A DNA stretch of 64,000 bases from JBCCJA01 sp039045975 (GTDB lineage: Bacteria > Planctomycetota > Planctomycetia > Planctomycetales > Planctomycetaceae), in the NCBI GenBank assembly GCA_039045975.1, contig JBCCJA010000003.1, positions 1-64,000 of the forward strand, given 5' to 3'. Below the pieces are notes generated by a model. The model saw only the letters and a program-made list of their open reading frames with translations, was not told the DNA's origin and searched no databases. Of this stretch, positions 7,950 through 16,596 are shown one piece after another (within the stretch, counting starts at the first letter, position 1; the number at the start of each line of letters is the position of its first letter). The position numbers and the translations under genes were made by a program.

Positions 7950-9608
7950 ATGACTGAGTGGAACAAGACCTACGTCTTCCTCGGCGTCGCGGCGGTCTCC
8001 GTCGGTCTGGCGGCGGCCTCGTCGGTCGCGACGCGGCCGGCGGCGATCGGCGGCTTCGAGAAGGTCGGCCAGCCGTTCTTCCCCGACTTCGAAGACCCGC
8101 TCGCGGCCGATTCGCTGTCGATCGTCACGTACAACGACGAAACATCGGTGATCAAAAACTTCGACGTCGCCCGCGGTGAGGACGGGCTATACCGCATCTC
8201 GCCGTACGACTATCCGGCCGATGCCGACGACCGGTTGGCCGAGGTCGCGACGTCGCTCGTCGGCGTCGTACGGGGCCAGCTCGCGAGCCGCCGCGCGTCC
8301 GATTACGAACGCTACGGCGTGATCGACCCGCTAACCGAAGACAGCTCGGTCCTGACCGGCCGGGGCTCGCGGGTGACGGTCAAAGACGAAACGGGGGCGG
8401 TGCTCGCCGACTACATCCTCGGCGGCGAAGCGGAGGGCGCGGACGGCTACCGCTACGTCCGCAGGCCCGACGAGAAGGAGGTCTATCGGGCCGAACTCGA
8501 CGTCGACCTGTCGTCCCGCTTCACCGACTGGGTCGAAGCCGACGTGCTCGACATCACCGCCGGCGACGTCCGCCGCGTCCTCGTGAAGGACTACCAGGTC
8601 GACGAGGAACAGGGCCGCATATTGCAGCGGGACAACGTCCTGCTGACCCGCGAGGGGTCGTCCGGCGACTGGGTCCTCGAAGGGCTCGACGAGGCCGCCG
8701 AAGAGGTCGACAACTCCGCGATCAACGACCTCGTGCGGAACCTGAACGACCTGTCGATCCTCGGCGTGCGGCCGAAGCCGGAGGGGATCCGGGCCGACCT
8801 GTCGATCGACCCCGCCGTGATCGACAACACGCTGCAGGGCCAGATGCTGCTCCGCGGCCTGCAGGTCGATATGGCCGAGAAGGGTTTCATCATCGCCGGG
8901 ACGGCCGAAGGCGGGGCGGAACTCCTCGGCACGAACGGGCAGTTGTCGATCGGGACCGAGGACGGCGTCGCCTTCGACGTCTACTTCGGCGAACTGTTCA
9001 GCGGCAACGAATATGAGATCGAGGGCTTGTCCCGCGAAGACGAGGCCGAAGGTGGCGACGCGGACACGGCCGAGGGCGACGGGACGGCCGAAGACGGGCC
9101 CGACGCCTCGTTGACCGAGAGCCGCTACATCTTCGTCGCCGCGCGGGTCGAGCCGGCCTTGCTCGGCGAGCCGCCGGTCGCCCCGGTCGAACCGCCGCCG
9201 GTCGAAGAGTCGGCCGAGGAACCCGCCGAGGCGGACGAACCGGCCGAAGCGGCGGCCGACCCCGAAAGCGACGCGGAGACCCCCGAACCGGCCGACGCGG
9301 CGTCGCCGGAGTCGCCCGACGCGGGCGGCGAAGAGCCGCCGGAAGAGACGCCACAGGAGGTCTACGAGCGTGAACTCGCCGCGTACGAAACGGCCCGGAC
9401 CGAGTACGAGTCGAAGGTCGCCGACGCGGATGAGGCGGTCGCGGAGCTCAACGACCGCTACGGCGCGTGGTACTACGTCGTGTCGGCCGAGGACTTCAAA
9501 GAGGTCCGGCTCAGCCGTGAAGCGGTCGTCACGCCGGTCGTCGCCGAGCCGGACGCAGACGGGCCGGCTGCTGATGCCGGGGCGGCGACGACGCCGCCGT
9601 CGCTGTAG
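7950..9608 (+). CDS. DUF4340 domain protein
   Basis: 552 residues. An N-terminal membrane anchor (YVFLGVAAVSVGLAAASSVA) is followed by two DUF4340-like repeats: the region around SIVTYNDETSVIKNFDVARG with LVGVVRGQLASRRASDYERYGVIDP, and a second around GRILQRDNVLLTREGSSGDW. Residues about 360-450 are low-complexity Glu/Ala/Pro/Asp, and the C-terminus returns to a short folded segment (RYGAWYYVVSAEDFKEVRLS). DUF4340 proteins typically sit beside GldF/GldG-like ABC genes, exactly as here, so I infer a periplasmic or membrane partner of that transporter. The molecular role is not established. Confidence 0.88.
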   Translation: MTEWNKTYVFLGVAAVSVGLAAASSVATRPAAIGGFEKVGQPFFPDFEDPLAADSLSIVTYNDETSVIKNFDVARGEDGLYRISPYDYPADADDRLAEVATSLVGVVRGQLASRRASDYERYGVIDPLTEDSSVLTGRGSRVTVKDETGAVLADYILGGEAEGADGYRYVRRPDEKEVYRAELDVDLSSRFTDWVEADVLDITAGDVRRVLVKDYQVDEEQGRILQRDNVLLTREGSSGDWVLEGLDEAAEEVDNSAINDLVRNLNDLSILGVRPKPEGIRADLSIDPAVIDNTLQGQMLLRGLQVDMAEKGFIIAGTAEGGAELLGTNGQLSIGTEDGVAFDVYFGELFSGNEYEIEGLSREDEAEGGDADTAEGDGTAEDGPDASLTESRYIFVAARVEPALLGEPPVAPVEPPPVEESAEEPAEADEPAEAAADPESDAETPEPADAASPESPDAGGEEPPEETPQEVYERELAAYETARTEYESKVADADEAVAELNDRYGAWYYVVSAEDFKEVRLSREAVVTPVVAEPDADGPAADAGAATTPPSL

Positions 9609-9738
9609 CGGCGGCGGACGGCATTTCTGGGAATATCGGCCTGATCGGCACGATCGGCTCAAGCCGGCGGTGCCGGACCGACGATGCGACTACGGGTGTG
9701 CGCACCGCCCTGTCGTTTCGTAGCCGGAGTGTTGTCCG

Positions 9739-10206
9739 ATGGCCCGTATTTCGATCTGCTTCGGCCTGACCGCCTTCGCCCTGTCGTTGGCCTTCGCCCC
9801 CGCGAGCGGGCACGCGGCCGACGCCCCGGCCGGCTGGCAGACCGACATCTACGCCGCCCATCAGGCGTCGCTGAAGACCGGCAAGCCGATGGTCGTCGTC
9901 GTCGGGGCCGAGTGGTGCCATTTCTGCAAGAAGCTTGAGAACGAGACCCTCGTCGACCCGACGATGGCCGGCTACATCGGCGCGAACTTCGTGCCGGTTC
10001 ACCTCGACTTCGACCAGAACAAGCCGATCGCCAAGGTGCTTGAGATCCAGTCGATCCCGTCGACCGTGATCCTCAGCCCGGAAGCCGACCTGCTCGGACG
10101 CGTCGACGGGTTCCAGGTCCCGCGTGACTACTGGGAGCGGCTGGAAGACGCCCGCGAACTGCACTCGAAGGTCAGCCCGGCCGGGTACACCGCCCCGGCC
10201 GAGTAG
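9739..10206 (+). CDS. Secreted thioredoxin-fold protein
   Basis: 155 residues. A signal peptide (ARISICFGLTAFALSLAFAP, cleavage probably after GHAA at about residue 28) precedes a thioredoxin-like domain with the redox motif C60-H-F-C63 in GAEWCHFCKKLE and the cis-proline loop IQSIPSTVIL. The pattern resembles the thioredoxin_7/DsbD-gamma type of periplasmic reductase or isomerase. A DsbD-like partner is not present in the window. It stands alone, 130 bases after the DUF4340 gene. Confidence 0.88.
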   Translation: MARISICFGLTAFALSLAFAPASGHAADAPAGWQTDIYAAHQASLKTGKPMVVVVGAEWCHFCKKLENETLVDPTMAGYIGANFVPVHLDFDQNKPIAKVLEIQSIPSTVILSPEADLLGRVDGFQVPRDYWERLEDARELHSKVSPAGYTAPAE

Positions 10207-10263
10207 GCCGGCGGCCGCTGCGGGCGGTTGCAATTCAAAACGGGCGGTCCTAGCTTCCCGCCC

Positions 10264-11637
10264 ATGAGTGACACACCGGGGAAGCCAGACGATTCTTGGG
10301 AAGACCTCGCGGAGGATCTTTTCGGGATCAATCTCTCCAACGACGGCGGCGCCGCCGACGATCTCGAGGCCGAACTGGGCGAGACGGCCGACGACGCCGC
10401 GGACGACGCGACGCCCGAGGTCGATCTCGAAGAGGCCGAGCTCGGCTTCGAATTCGAGGACTCCGCACCGCCGGAAGCCTCTGATCCGGCCGACGAGACC
10501 GCGGATGTCGATGAGCCCGACGAAGTCGCCACGCCGGTCGTCGCGGCGGAGATCGACGACGAGCTCGGCATCGACCTGAGCGACTTCGATTTCGATACGT
10601 CGGACGACGAACCGGAAGAGATCGCGGAGGCCCCTGCCCCGGCCGCCGTCGTCGAAGATGACGAAGAGGAATCGGCCTCCCGTTCCCCGCGGGGTCGTGG
10701 CCGTTCGGGCCGACGGGGCCGCCGCGACGAGGACCGTCGCCGTCCCGACGCGGAGGACGGCTCCCGCCGCGAGCCGTCTCCGAAGGAGTCGTCACGGCCG
10801 TCCGACGACGACGGGTATTGGGACGGCGTCGACGAGATCGACTGGTCCGCCCCGCCGAAGCCCGAACGGCGTCCCGCGGCGGTCCAGGACGACGGCGACG
10901 ACTATGAGGAGCGTGAAGACGGCGACCGCCCGAAGCGGCGTCGCCGCCGGCGGCGAGGGCGACGCGGTCGGCCGGTCGGGGAAGCGTCGGAGCGTGACGG
11001 CGACGAAGACCGCCCGGCGGCGCCGCGGGAGTCCGCAGACATCGACGAGGACGACCTCGATTTCGACCGTCCCGCGGCTTCCTCCGACGACGGCGACGAC
11101 GACGAGTCGGGCGAAGGGCGTCCGCGCCGCCGCCGGCGACGACGCCGCGGCCGCCGCGGCGGGGCCGGGCGAGAAACCGCGGACTCGACCGCCGAAGCCG
11201 ACGACGAAGACGCCGACGAGAAACCGCGGCGACGCCGCCCGTCGCGAGAGCCGGCCGCGGCCGCGGCCTCGGACGACGAGATCGACGAAGATGACCTCGA
11301 CTTCGATTTCGACGGCCCGTCCGAGCCCGCCTCCCGGCGTCCGGCGGCCCGTGTCGAATCCGACGAGGACGACGATGAGGAAGACGAAGACGACGACCGG
11401 CCGCGCCGCCCTCGTCGCCGCCGGCGTTCCCGCCGGGGCGGCCGCGACACCGAACGGGCGGTCGAGGACGACGACGACTTCGCCGACGACGAGTCGGACG
11501 ATCGCACGCGTCGGGAACGGCAGGCACGTCTTGCCGACATCCCGACCTGGGACGATACGATCGGGCTGCTGACCTTGAAAAAAGGCGGCGGTGAAGGCGG
11601 CGGCGGGGGCCGTGGGGGCCGGCGTCGTCGCCGCTGA
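10264..11637 (+). CDS. Charged low-complexity protein with Arg-rich repeats
   Basis: 457 residues from ATG 10264. It is not recognised as a named family. The chain alternates acidic stretches (Asp/Glu/Ala) with at least four basic blocks of the type RRRRRRRRGRRG (about residues 220-235, 285-305, 325-335, 380-395). A recurring acidic DEDDLDFD motif precedes several of them. The ends are less biased: an N-terminal SWEDLAEDLFGI and a C-terminal motif LADIPTWDDTIGLLTLKK followed by a Gly/Arg tail. No signal peptide or membrane segment is present. The RGG-like composition suggests an intrinsically disordered RNA- or DNA-binding protein, but that is inference. The opposite strand carries long open frames only because of the skewed composition. 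Confidence 0.8.
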   Translation: MSDTPGKPDDSWEDLAEDLFGINLSNDGGAADDLEAELGETADDAADDATPEVDLEEAELGFEFEDSAPPEASDPADETADVDEPDEVATPVVAAEIDDELGIDLSDFDFDTSDDEPEEIAEAPAPAAVVEDDEEESASRSPRGRGRSGRRGRRDEDRRRPDAEDGSRREPSPKESSRPSDDDGYWDGVDEIDWSAPPKPERRPAAVQDDGDDYEEREDGDRPKRRRRRRRGRRGRPVGEASERDGDEDRPAAPRESADIDEDDLDFDRPAASSDDGDDDESGEGRPRRRRRRRRGRRGGAGRETADSTAEADDEDADEKPRRRRPSREPAAAAASDDEIDEDDLDFDFDGPSEPASRRPAARVESDEDDDEEDEDDDRPRRPRRRRRSRRGGRDTERAVEDDDDFADDESDDRTRRERQARLADIPTWDDTIGLLTLKKGGGEGGGGGRGGRRRRR

Positions 11638-11691
11638 ACGAATCCGAAGGCCGACGTGACTCACGGGCGGCCGCGCCCTTCCGGCCGAGAC

Positions 11692-13038
11692 ATGAGCACC
11701 GCGTTCGTCCCGTCGTCCGAACTGACCCGCGGCGTCGTCACGCCGACGCCCGCGGACGGGGCGGAGCGGACCTGCCGGTTGGTGACGCTCGGCTGCAAGG
11801 TCAACCAGTACGAGACGCAACTCGTCAAAGAGTCGCTGGAGCGGAACGGGTTCCGCGAGGCCGTCGGTGACGAGCCGGCCGACCTCTGCGTCGTCAACAC
11901 CTGCACCGTGACGCACACCGGCGATTCGAAGTCGCGGCAGATCGTCCGTCGGCTCGCGCGGCAGAACCCCGACGCGAAGACCGTCGTGATGGGCTGCTAC
12001 GCGACGAACGACCCGGAGGCGGTCGCCGCATTGCCGAACGTCGTCGAGGTCGTCACCGACAAGCGGGAGTTGCCCGACGTGTTCGGTCGGCTCGGCGTCG
12101 GGCCGATGGCGGACGGGATCACGCGGTTCGACGACCACAGCCGCGCGTTCGTGAAGGTGCAGGACGGCTGCGTCCTGCGGTGCACCTACTGCATCATCCC
12201 GCAGGTGCGGCCGGGCCTGCGGAGCCGCACGCCGGAGGGCATCCGCGACGAGGTCCGCGGGCTCATCGACGCCGGCTACCGCGAGATCGTCCTCGCCGGC
12301 ATCCACGTCGGTCACTTCGGCGTCGACACGACCCGTAAGAAGAGCGGCAAGCCGCCGTTCCGGCTGTGGCACCTGTTCCGCATGCTCGACGAGATCCCCG
12401 GCGACTGGCGGATGCGGCTGAGTTCGGTCGAAGCGGCCGAGATCGACGACGACTTCATTTCCGCCGCCGCCGACTGCGAACACCTCTGCCGGCAGTTCCA
12501 CCCCGCCCTGCAGAGCGGCTCGAACGGCGTTCTCAAACGCATGCGGCGGCGGTACACGGTCGAGAAGTTTCTCGCCAAGGTCGACCGCCTGCGGGACCGG
12601 CTCGGCGACGTGGCGCTCACGACCGACGTTATCGTCGGGTTCCCGGGCGAAACCGACGCGGAATACGCCGAAACGGTCGAGACCTGCCGCCGGGCCGACT
12701 TCATGAAGGTGCACGTCTTCCCGTTCAGCCGTCGCCGCGGCACGCCGGCGTTCGACATGCCCGACCAAGTCCCCGACGCGGTCCGCAAGGAACGCGTGCG
12801 GCACCTCGGCGAGGTCGAGCGCGATTTGGCGGTCGACTTCTACCGGCGACAGATCGGGCGGCCGCTGGAGGTGCTCGTCGAGCGGACTCATGAGTCGCAG
12901 CCCGGCGTCGTCCGCGGCACCGATCGGACTTATGCCCCGGTCGAAATGCCGGGCGGCGCCGCCGACATCGGCAAGCTCGTCCCGGCCGTCGGCGTCGACG
13001 CGACACGCGAGGTGTTGTTCGCGGAGCGAATCGGGTGA
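11692..13038 (+). CDS. mtaB: tRNA t6A37 methylthiotransferase MtaB
   Basis: 448 residues from ATG 11692; an earlier GTG at 11656 adds a non-conserved Arg/Pro leader. It belongs to the radical SAM methylthiotransferase family. The N-terminal UPF0004 domain has cysteines in LGCKVNQYET, VVNTCTVTH and MGCYA for one [4Fe-4S] cluster. The radical SAM motif is C160-x3-C164-x2-C167 (CVLRCTYC), and a TRAM-like end follows. LGCKVNQYE is characteristic of the MtaB branch, which converts t6A to ms2t6A at position 37 of tRNAs reading ANN codons. The pathway's threonylcarbamoyl-AMP synthase is also in this window (41596-42624). Confidence 0.93.
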   Translation: MSTAFVPSSELTRGVVTPTPADGAERTCRLVTLGCKVNQYETQLVKESLERNGFREAVGDEPADLCVVNTCTVTHTGDSKSRQIVRRLARQNPDAKTVVMGCYATNDPEAVAALPNVVEVVTDKRELPDVFGRLGVGPMADGITRFDDHSRAFVKVQDGCVLRCTYCIIPQVRPGLRSRTPEGIRDEVRGLIDAGYREIVLAGIHVGHFGVDTTRKKSGKPPFRLWHLFRMLDEIPGDWRMRLSSVEAAEIDDDFISAAADCEHLCRQFHPALQSGSNGVLKRMRRRYTVEKFLAKVDRLRDRLGDVALTTDVIVGFPGETDAEYAETVETCRRADFMKVHVFPFSRRRGTPAFDMPDQVPDAVRKERVRHLGEVERDLAVDFYRRQIGRPLEVLVERTHESQPGVVRGTDRTYAPVEMPGGAADIGKLVPAVGVDATREVLFAERIG

Positions 13039-13054
13039 GACGCGTGATTTCTTG

Positions 13055-13081
13055 AAGCCCGAGCCCGTAAGGCGAGGTTTC
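13055..13081. repeat. Dispersed repeat, family B, single arm
   Basis: A lone arm (AGCCCGAGCCCGTAAGGCGA, continuing GGTTTC) of the inverted repeat seen complete at 14007-14077 and 16455-16585, with one extra C. It lies in the 290-base gap between mtaB and tmk (13039-13328). I see no second arm and no gene in that gap; GGGGAG at 13319-13324 is the tmk ribosome binding site. Confidence 0.7.
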
Positions 13082-13328
13082 GGGGGATTTCCGCCGCATC
13101 GGACACGTGGGCAGGCCATCGGTCGCGTGATTCGACGGCTTGCCGCGGACTGCGAAAAGAACAGGGGCCGATCGTCGCCCCGCCGCGCGTGCTCCGGCCT
13201 TTCTTGGTCGCCTCGCGTCACCGCTCGGGCTCCATTCCCGGTCCGATTCTCCGACAAGCGGGCCGCGCGGTTGCGTCTCGATAAGGCCGGGCCGACAACT
13301 GCCTTCCGACATTTTCACGGGGAGCGTT

Positions 13329-14030
13329 ATGGGCCGGCTGATCGCGTTCGAGGGCATCGACGGTTCCGGGAAAGGGACACAGTCGGCCGAACTCGTGAAG
13401 CGGCTGTCGGCCCGAGGCCTGCGTGTCGAGCGGCTCGCGTTTCCGCGTTATGAGGCGACGTTTTTCGGCGGGCTGATCGGGCAGTTCTTGGACGGCAAGC
13501 TCGGCGACCTGACGACGGTCCCCCCGCTGTTCACGGCCCTGCTGTATGCCAGCGACCGGGTCGAGTCGAAGACGAGCCTCATCGACGCCCTCGACGCGAA
13601 CGACGTCGTCGTGCTCGACCGCTACGTCGCGTCGAACGTCGCGCATCAGTCGGCCCGACTGGCCGGGTCGGACCGCGACGAACTGATCGCCCAAATCGGG
13701 CACGTCGAGCACGAGATTTACGCCCTGCCCCGCCCCGACCGGACGGTCCTCCTCGACGTGCCGGCCGAGACGGCCCGCACGCTGATCGCGAAGAAAGCGA
13801 AGCGGGTCTACACGGCGAAAGAGGCCGACCTGTTCGAGTCGGACCTCACGTACCAACGGGAAGTCCGGGCGGTCTATCGCTCGCTCGCCGAGGCCGACGA
13901 CAGCTGGCTGCTCGTGCCGACGGTCGAGGCGGAGACGCAGCGGCTGCGGGACGTCGCCGAGATCGCCGACGAGATCGAGACGGGGCTAATCAGTTCGATC
14001 AACTCCGAGAGCCCGAGCCGTATGGCGTAG
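13329..14030 (+). CDS. tmk: Thymidylate kinase
   Basis: 233 residues from ATG 13329, preceded by GGGGAG 5 bases upstream. It converts dTMP to dTDP with ATP. The P-loop is EGIDGSGKGTQ near residue 8, and LLYASDRVE with VVLDRYVASNVAHQ form the DRX signature and nucleotide-base sites. The lid region (about 150-165) carries AKKAKRVYTAKEADLFE. The last seven residues (ESPSRMA) and the stop codon lie inside the left arm of a family B inverted repeat, so the C-terminus looks rewritten by insertion of that element. It is convergent with scpB. Confidence 0.95.
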   Translation: MGRLIAFEGIDGSGKGTQSAELVKRLSARGLRVERLAFPRYEATFFGGLIGQFLDGKLGDLTTVPPLFTALLYASDRVESKTSLIDALDANDVVVLDRYVASNVAHQSARLAGSDRDELIAQIGHVEHEIYALPRPDRTVLLDVPAETARTLIAKKAKRVYTAKEADLFESDLTYQREVRAVYRSLAEADDSWLLVPTVEAETQRLRDVAEIADEIETGLISSINSESPSRMA

Positions 14031-14077
14031 GACCGGTTAACGTTTCCGCGGTCCTACGCCTTACGGCTCGGGCTCTC
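14007..14077. terminator. 28-bp inverted repeat (family B) between tmk and scpB
   Basis: The arms 14007-14034 and 14050-14077 match over 28 bases with one mismatch (left arm starts GAGAGCCCGAGCCGTATGGC). The loop is 15 bases. It spans the tmk stop codon and ends three bases from the scpB stop, so it can fold in transcripts of both convergent genes. No U-tract follows, so it may act as a bidirectional RNA stem or a weak terminator rather than a classical one. Confidence 0.7.
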
Positions 14078-14079
14078 GA

Positions 14080-14721
14080 TCATCCGGCCTCGCGAAGTTC
14101 CTCCGCCCCGGGCAGCTCGTCGAGAGACGTTAGGCCGTGCGTGTCGAGGAACGCCGCCGTCGTGCCGTATAGGTACGGCCGGCCCAGCGTCTCTTCTTCG
14201 CCGACGACGGTGATCAGGCCCTCGGCGAGGAGCTGTTTGATCGGGTCGACGCAGCGGGTGCCGCGGAACCCTTCGACGCCGGCTCGTGTGATCGGCTGGC
14301 GGTAGGCGATGACGGCGAGCACCTCCGCGGCGGCCGTGCCGAGCGACGGCCGGGCCTCGCGGGCGAAGACGCGGTCGAGGTACAGGGCGAGTTCCGGGTC
14401 GGTCTGCAGCCGATAGCCGTTCGCCCGGCTCGCGACGCGGAAGGCCGACCCGGAGGCGGCGAGTCGGGCGGAGAGCCGATCGACGACGGCCCGGGCCGTT
14501 TTCGCGTCGGGCAGGAGGGCGGCGTCGGCGAGCTTCTTCGCCGTTAGCGGTTTCCGGGCGACGAGCAACGCGGCTTCGACGCGGGCCAGCGGCCCGTCGT
14601 GGTCGGCCGTCGTCGCGGTGTTTCCGACCCGACGAGGCGGTCGCCCGTGATCGGGCGTCCGCAGCGTCCGCTCCGGCCGCCAGGCGATGCGGCCCGTCGG
14701 CCCGCCGGGAAGGTCGATCAC
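14080..14721 (-). CDS. scpB: Segregation and condensation protein B
   Basis: 213 residues from a GTG at 14721 that overlaps the stop of the upstream gene as GTGA. It has the two winged-helix domains of ScpB: ARVEAALLVARKPLTAKKLADAA at about residue 60 and AEVLAVIAYRQPITRAGVEGFRG at about 130. The family-typical GRPYLYGTTAAFLDTHGL follows. ScpB binds ScpA and the Smc ATPase to form the bacterial condensin. No scpA or smc lies in the window. The first 55 residues are basic, Pro-rich and not conserved. Confidence 0.92.
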   Translation of the reverse strand: MIDLPGGPTGRIAWRPERTLRTPDHGRPPRRVGNTATTADHDGPLARVEAALLVARKPLTAKKLADAALLPDAKTARAVVDRLSARLAASGSAFRVASRANGYRLQTDPELALYLDRVFAREARPSLGTAAAEVLAVIAYRQPITRAGVEGFRGTRCVDPIKQLLAEGLITVVGEEETLGRPYLYGTTAAFLDTHGLTSLDELPGAEELREAG

Positions 14722-15404
14722 CGCGCCTGCCAGCGTGTGACCTGGGCGAGGACGGCCTCGGCGGCGGCGACGCGGTCGCCGGCTTCGGCCTCGAAGCGGC
14801 GGTCGACGACGCCGTATTTCCCGCCGAGCGGCCGGTCGGGCAGCGTGCAGGAGCAATAAAAGCTGCCGGGCCGGCTGCCGACGCCGACGCGGAAGTTCTC
14901 GACGTCAAGCCGACGCAGTTCGGCGACGACGCGTTCGAAGCTGCGGCCGGTCGGGGCCGTCGCCGACGGCCGGCCGCCGTCGAGGGCGGCGAACATTTCG
15001 GCCGCGGAGTTCCGCGGCGATTCGTTCTGTCGGCCCTGGGTCAATTCGATCTTGTCTTCGAGCGGTACCGCGGGCGATTCGGCCGACGCGCCCGACATGG
15101 CACCGACGGTGGCGTCGAACCGCTCGGGGAGGGCGAAGGGGTCGTCGTCGGCGTCGGGGCCGTCGGGCGGTGTGAGGTCGGTCCGATCGGTCGCGTCGCC
15201 GAAGGCCGGTCCGTCACCGAAGACGGGGGCGTCGCCGAGTGCCCCGTCGAGTCCGACGTCGCCGAGTTCGAACCCCGGCTGCTCGGCCGCCGCGTCGGCG
15301 GTCGTGAGGCGGGCGACGTCGGCCCCGAACATCGCGTAGGCCGGGATGCCGAAGATCGGCACCGCGAGTACGAGCGTCTGCAGCCAGCTCGATCGGGATT
15401 CCAT
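14718..15404 (-). CDS. Hypothetical membrane-anchored protein
   Basis: 228 residues from ATG 15404 (MESRSSWLQTLVLAVPIFGI). It has one N-terminal membrane helix, then a long acidic Asp/Gly/Ala-rich stretch with GDAPVFGDGPAFGDA-type repeats (about 45-150). A small folded C-terminal domain contains SFERVVAELRRLDVENFRVG and SFYCSCTLPDRPLGGKYGVV. I do not recognise the family. The stop overlaps the scpB start by four bases, implying coupled translation. An upstream in-frame ATG exists (15539) but adds an Arg/Pro-rich leader before the helix. Confidence 0.65.
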   Translation of the reverse strand: MESRSSWLQTLVLAVPIFGIPAYAMFGADVARLTTADAAAEQPGFELGDVGLDGALGDAPVFGDGPAFGDATDRTDLTPPDGPDADDDPFALPERFDATVGAMSGASAESPAVPLEDKIELTQGRQNESPRNSAAEMFAALDGGRPSATAPTGRSFERVVAELRRLDVENFRVGVGSRPGSFYCSCTLPDRPLGGKYGVVDRRFEAEAGDRVAAAEAVLAQVTRWQAR

Positions 15405-15680
15405 GGGAGCGTCCTTGCCCGCCTCGGTCGGTGGTCGAACAGTGCTTCGGTACGCGGTGTGCAAAACCCGGGCCGGCGTCAGGCGGCCGTCCCGGCTTTC
15501 GCCCGGTGGCCGTCGATCGGGCCCGGAAACGGCCCGCACGGCGACCTCGCCTTTCCTCCGGCGTTGTCATTGTTACAAAATCTGGAAGATCGCTCCTACA
15601 GCAGTTCGCCGCGTACGGCACGCGGCGGCGACCGTCGGGCAAGACGCCCGCCCCGCCCTCCCCACGGAGTCCAATTCGCG

Positions 15681-16448
15681 ATGACGACGATCCTGATCCG
15701 CACGGCGGCCTGTCTGCCCGTCTTGGCGGGCGTCTGTTTCGCCCAACAGGGCGATGAGCCGAAGGCACACCCGCTCACGCCCGCGGTCGCCTGGGCCGAA
15801 CGCGCCGCCGACACCGCCGCGAAGCTCAACGGCTACACCGCGACCTTCACCAAAGAAGAGGTTATCGGCGGGCAGCGGCTGAAGTCGCAGATCGCAGTCA
15901 AGTTCCGGCCCGAGCCGTTCAGCGTCTACATGAAGTTCGCCACGCCGAACGCCGGCCGCGAGGTCATCTACGTCAAGGGCCGCAACAACGGGAACATGAA
16001 GGTGCGGGACCAGACCGGCGTGACGTCTTGGCTGGGCACGATCGACGTCGACCCGAACGGCGAGCGGGCCCGGTCGGCGTCGCGTTACCCGATCACGCGG
16101 ATGGGCATGGAACGGCTCGCCCGCGGCGTCGTGGAGCAGTGGACCGAAGAGATGAAGTACGGCGAGGTCGAGGTGAAGTCGTACCCGAATCACACGTTCG
16201 CGGGCCGGCCCGTACTCGTGATCGAGACGTCTCATCCGCAGCGGCGTCGGCAGTTCAAGTTCGCGATGACGCGGCTGTGGATCGACAAGGAGACGATGCT
16301 GCCCGTGCGGAAGCAGCAGTTCGACTTTCCGCGTCAGCCGGGCGGCAAGCCGGTCCCGGTCGAAGACTACGCCTACACGAACGTCCGCACCGACGTGCGG
16401 TTCGCCGAGATCGACTTCAGCACAAAGAACCCCGCCTACAAATTCTGA
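15681..16448 (+). CDS. Secreted DUF1571 domain protein
   Basis: 255 residues from ATG 15681. The signal peptide MTTILIRTAACLPVLAGVCF ends with a probable cut after FAQ. The mature part carries the DUF1571 pattern: LNGYTATFTKEEVIGGQRL, then VKFRPEPFSVYMKF, REVIYVKGRNNG, and a C-terminal LWIDKETMLPVRKQQFDFP. The beta-strand alternation resembles LolA/LolB-like lipoprotein carriers. Its role is unknown. Divergent from the membrane-anchored hypothetical; the 276 bases between them presumably hold both promoters but I could not fix one. Confidence 0.88.
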   Translation: MTTILIRTAACLPVLAGVCFAQQGDEPKAHPLTPAVAWAERAADTAAKLNGYTATFTKEEVIGGQRLKSQIAVKFRPEPFSVYMKFATPNAGREVIYVKGRNNGNMKVRDQTGVTSWLGTIDVDPNGERARSASRYPITRMGMERLARGVVEQWTEEMKYGEVEVKSYPNHTFAGRPVLVIETSHPQRRRQFKFAMTRLWIDKETMLPVRKQQFDFPRQPGGKPVPVEDYAYTNVRTDVRFAEIDFSTKNPAYKF

Positions 16449-16454
16449 GCCCAT

Positions 16455-16585
16455 AGCCCGAGCCGTAAGGCGAGGTTTCCTTGCGGTCGGCCAGGACGAG
16501 TGCGGCTCCGATTGCCCGGCAGCCATCGACCGAGACCGCCTCGTACGATCAAGGCTGCCCGTTTCCTCGCCTTACGGCTCGGGCT
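16455..16585. repeat. Dispersed inverted repeat, family B, with long spacer
   Basis: The arms AGCCCGAGCCGTAAGGCGAG (continuing to G at 16475) and 16565-16585 are perfect reverse complements over 21 bases. The spacer is 89 bases. The element fills almost the whole gap between the DUF1571 gene and panC. Confidence 0.85.
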
Positions 16586-16596
16586 TTAGTTGAGCG

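Noticed and set aside
10920..11460. Apparent DNA tandem repeats
   Set aside because: The repetition follows from Arg- and Asp-rich coding in one intact frame, with non-uniform unit length; not a CRISPR or satellite array.
10792..13257. Open frame of 821 codons on the minus strand
   Set aside because: It runs antisense through the Arg-rich protein and the well-supported mtaB gene; the lack of stops comes from the extreme GC bias. No domain is recognisable.
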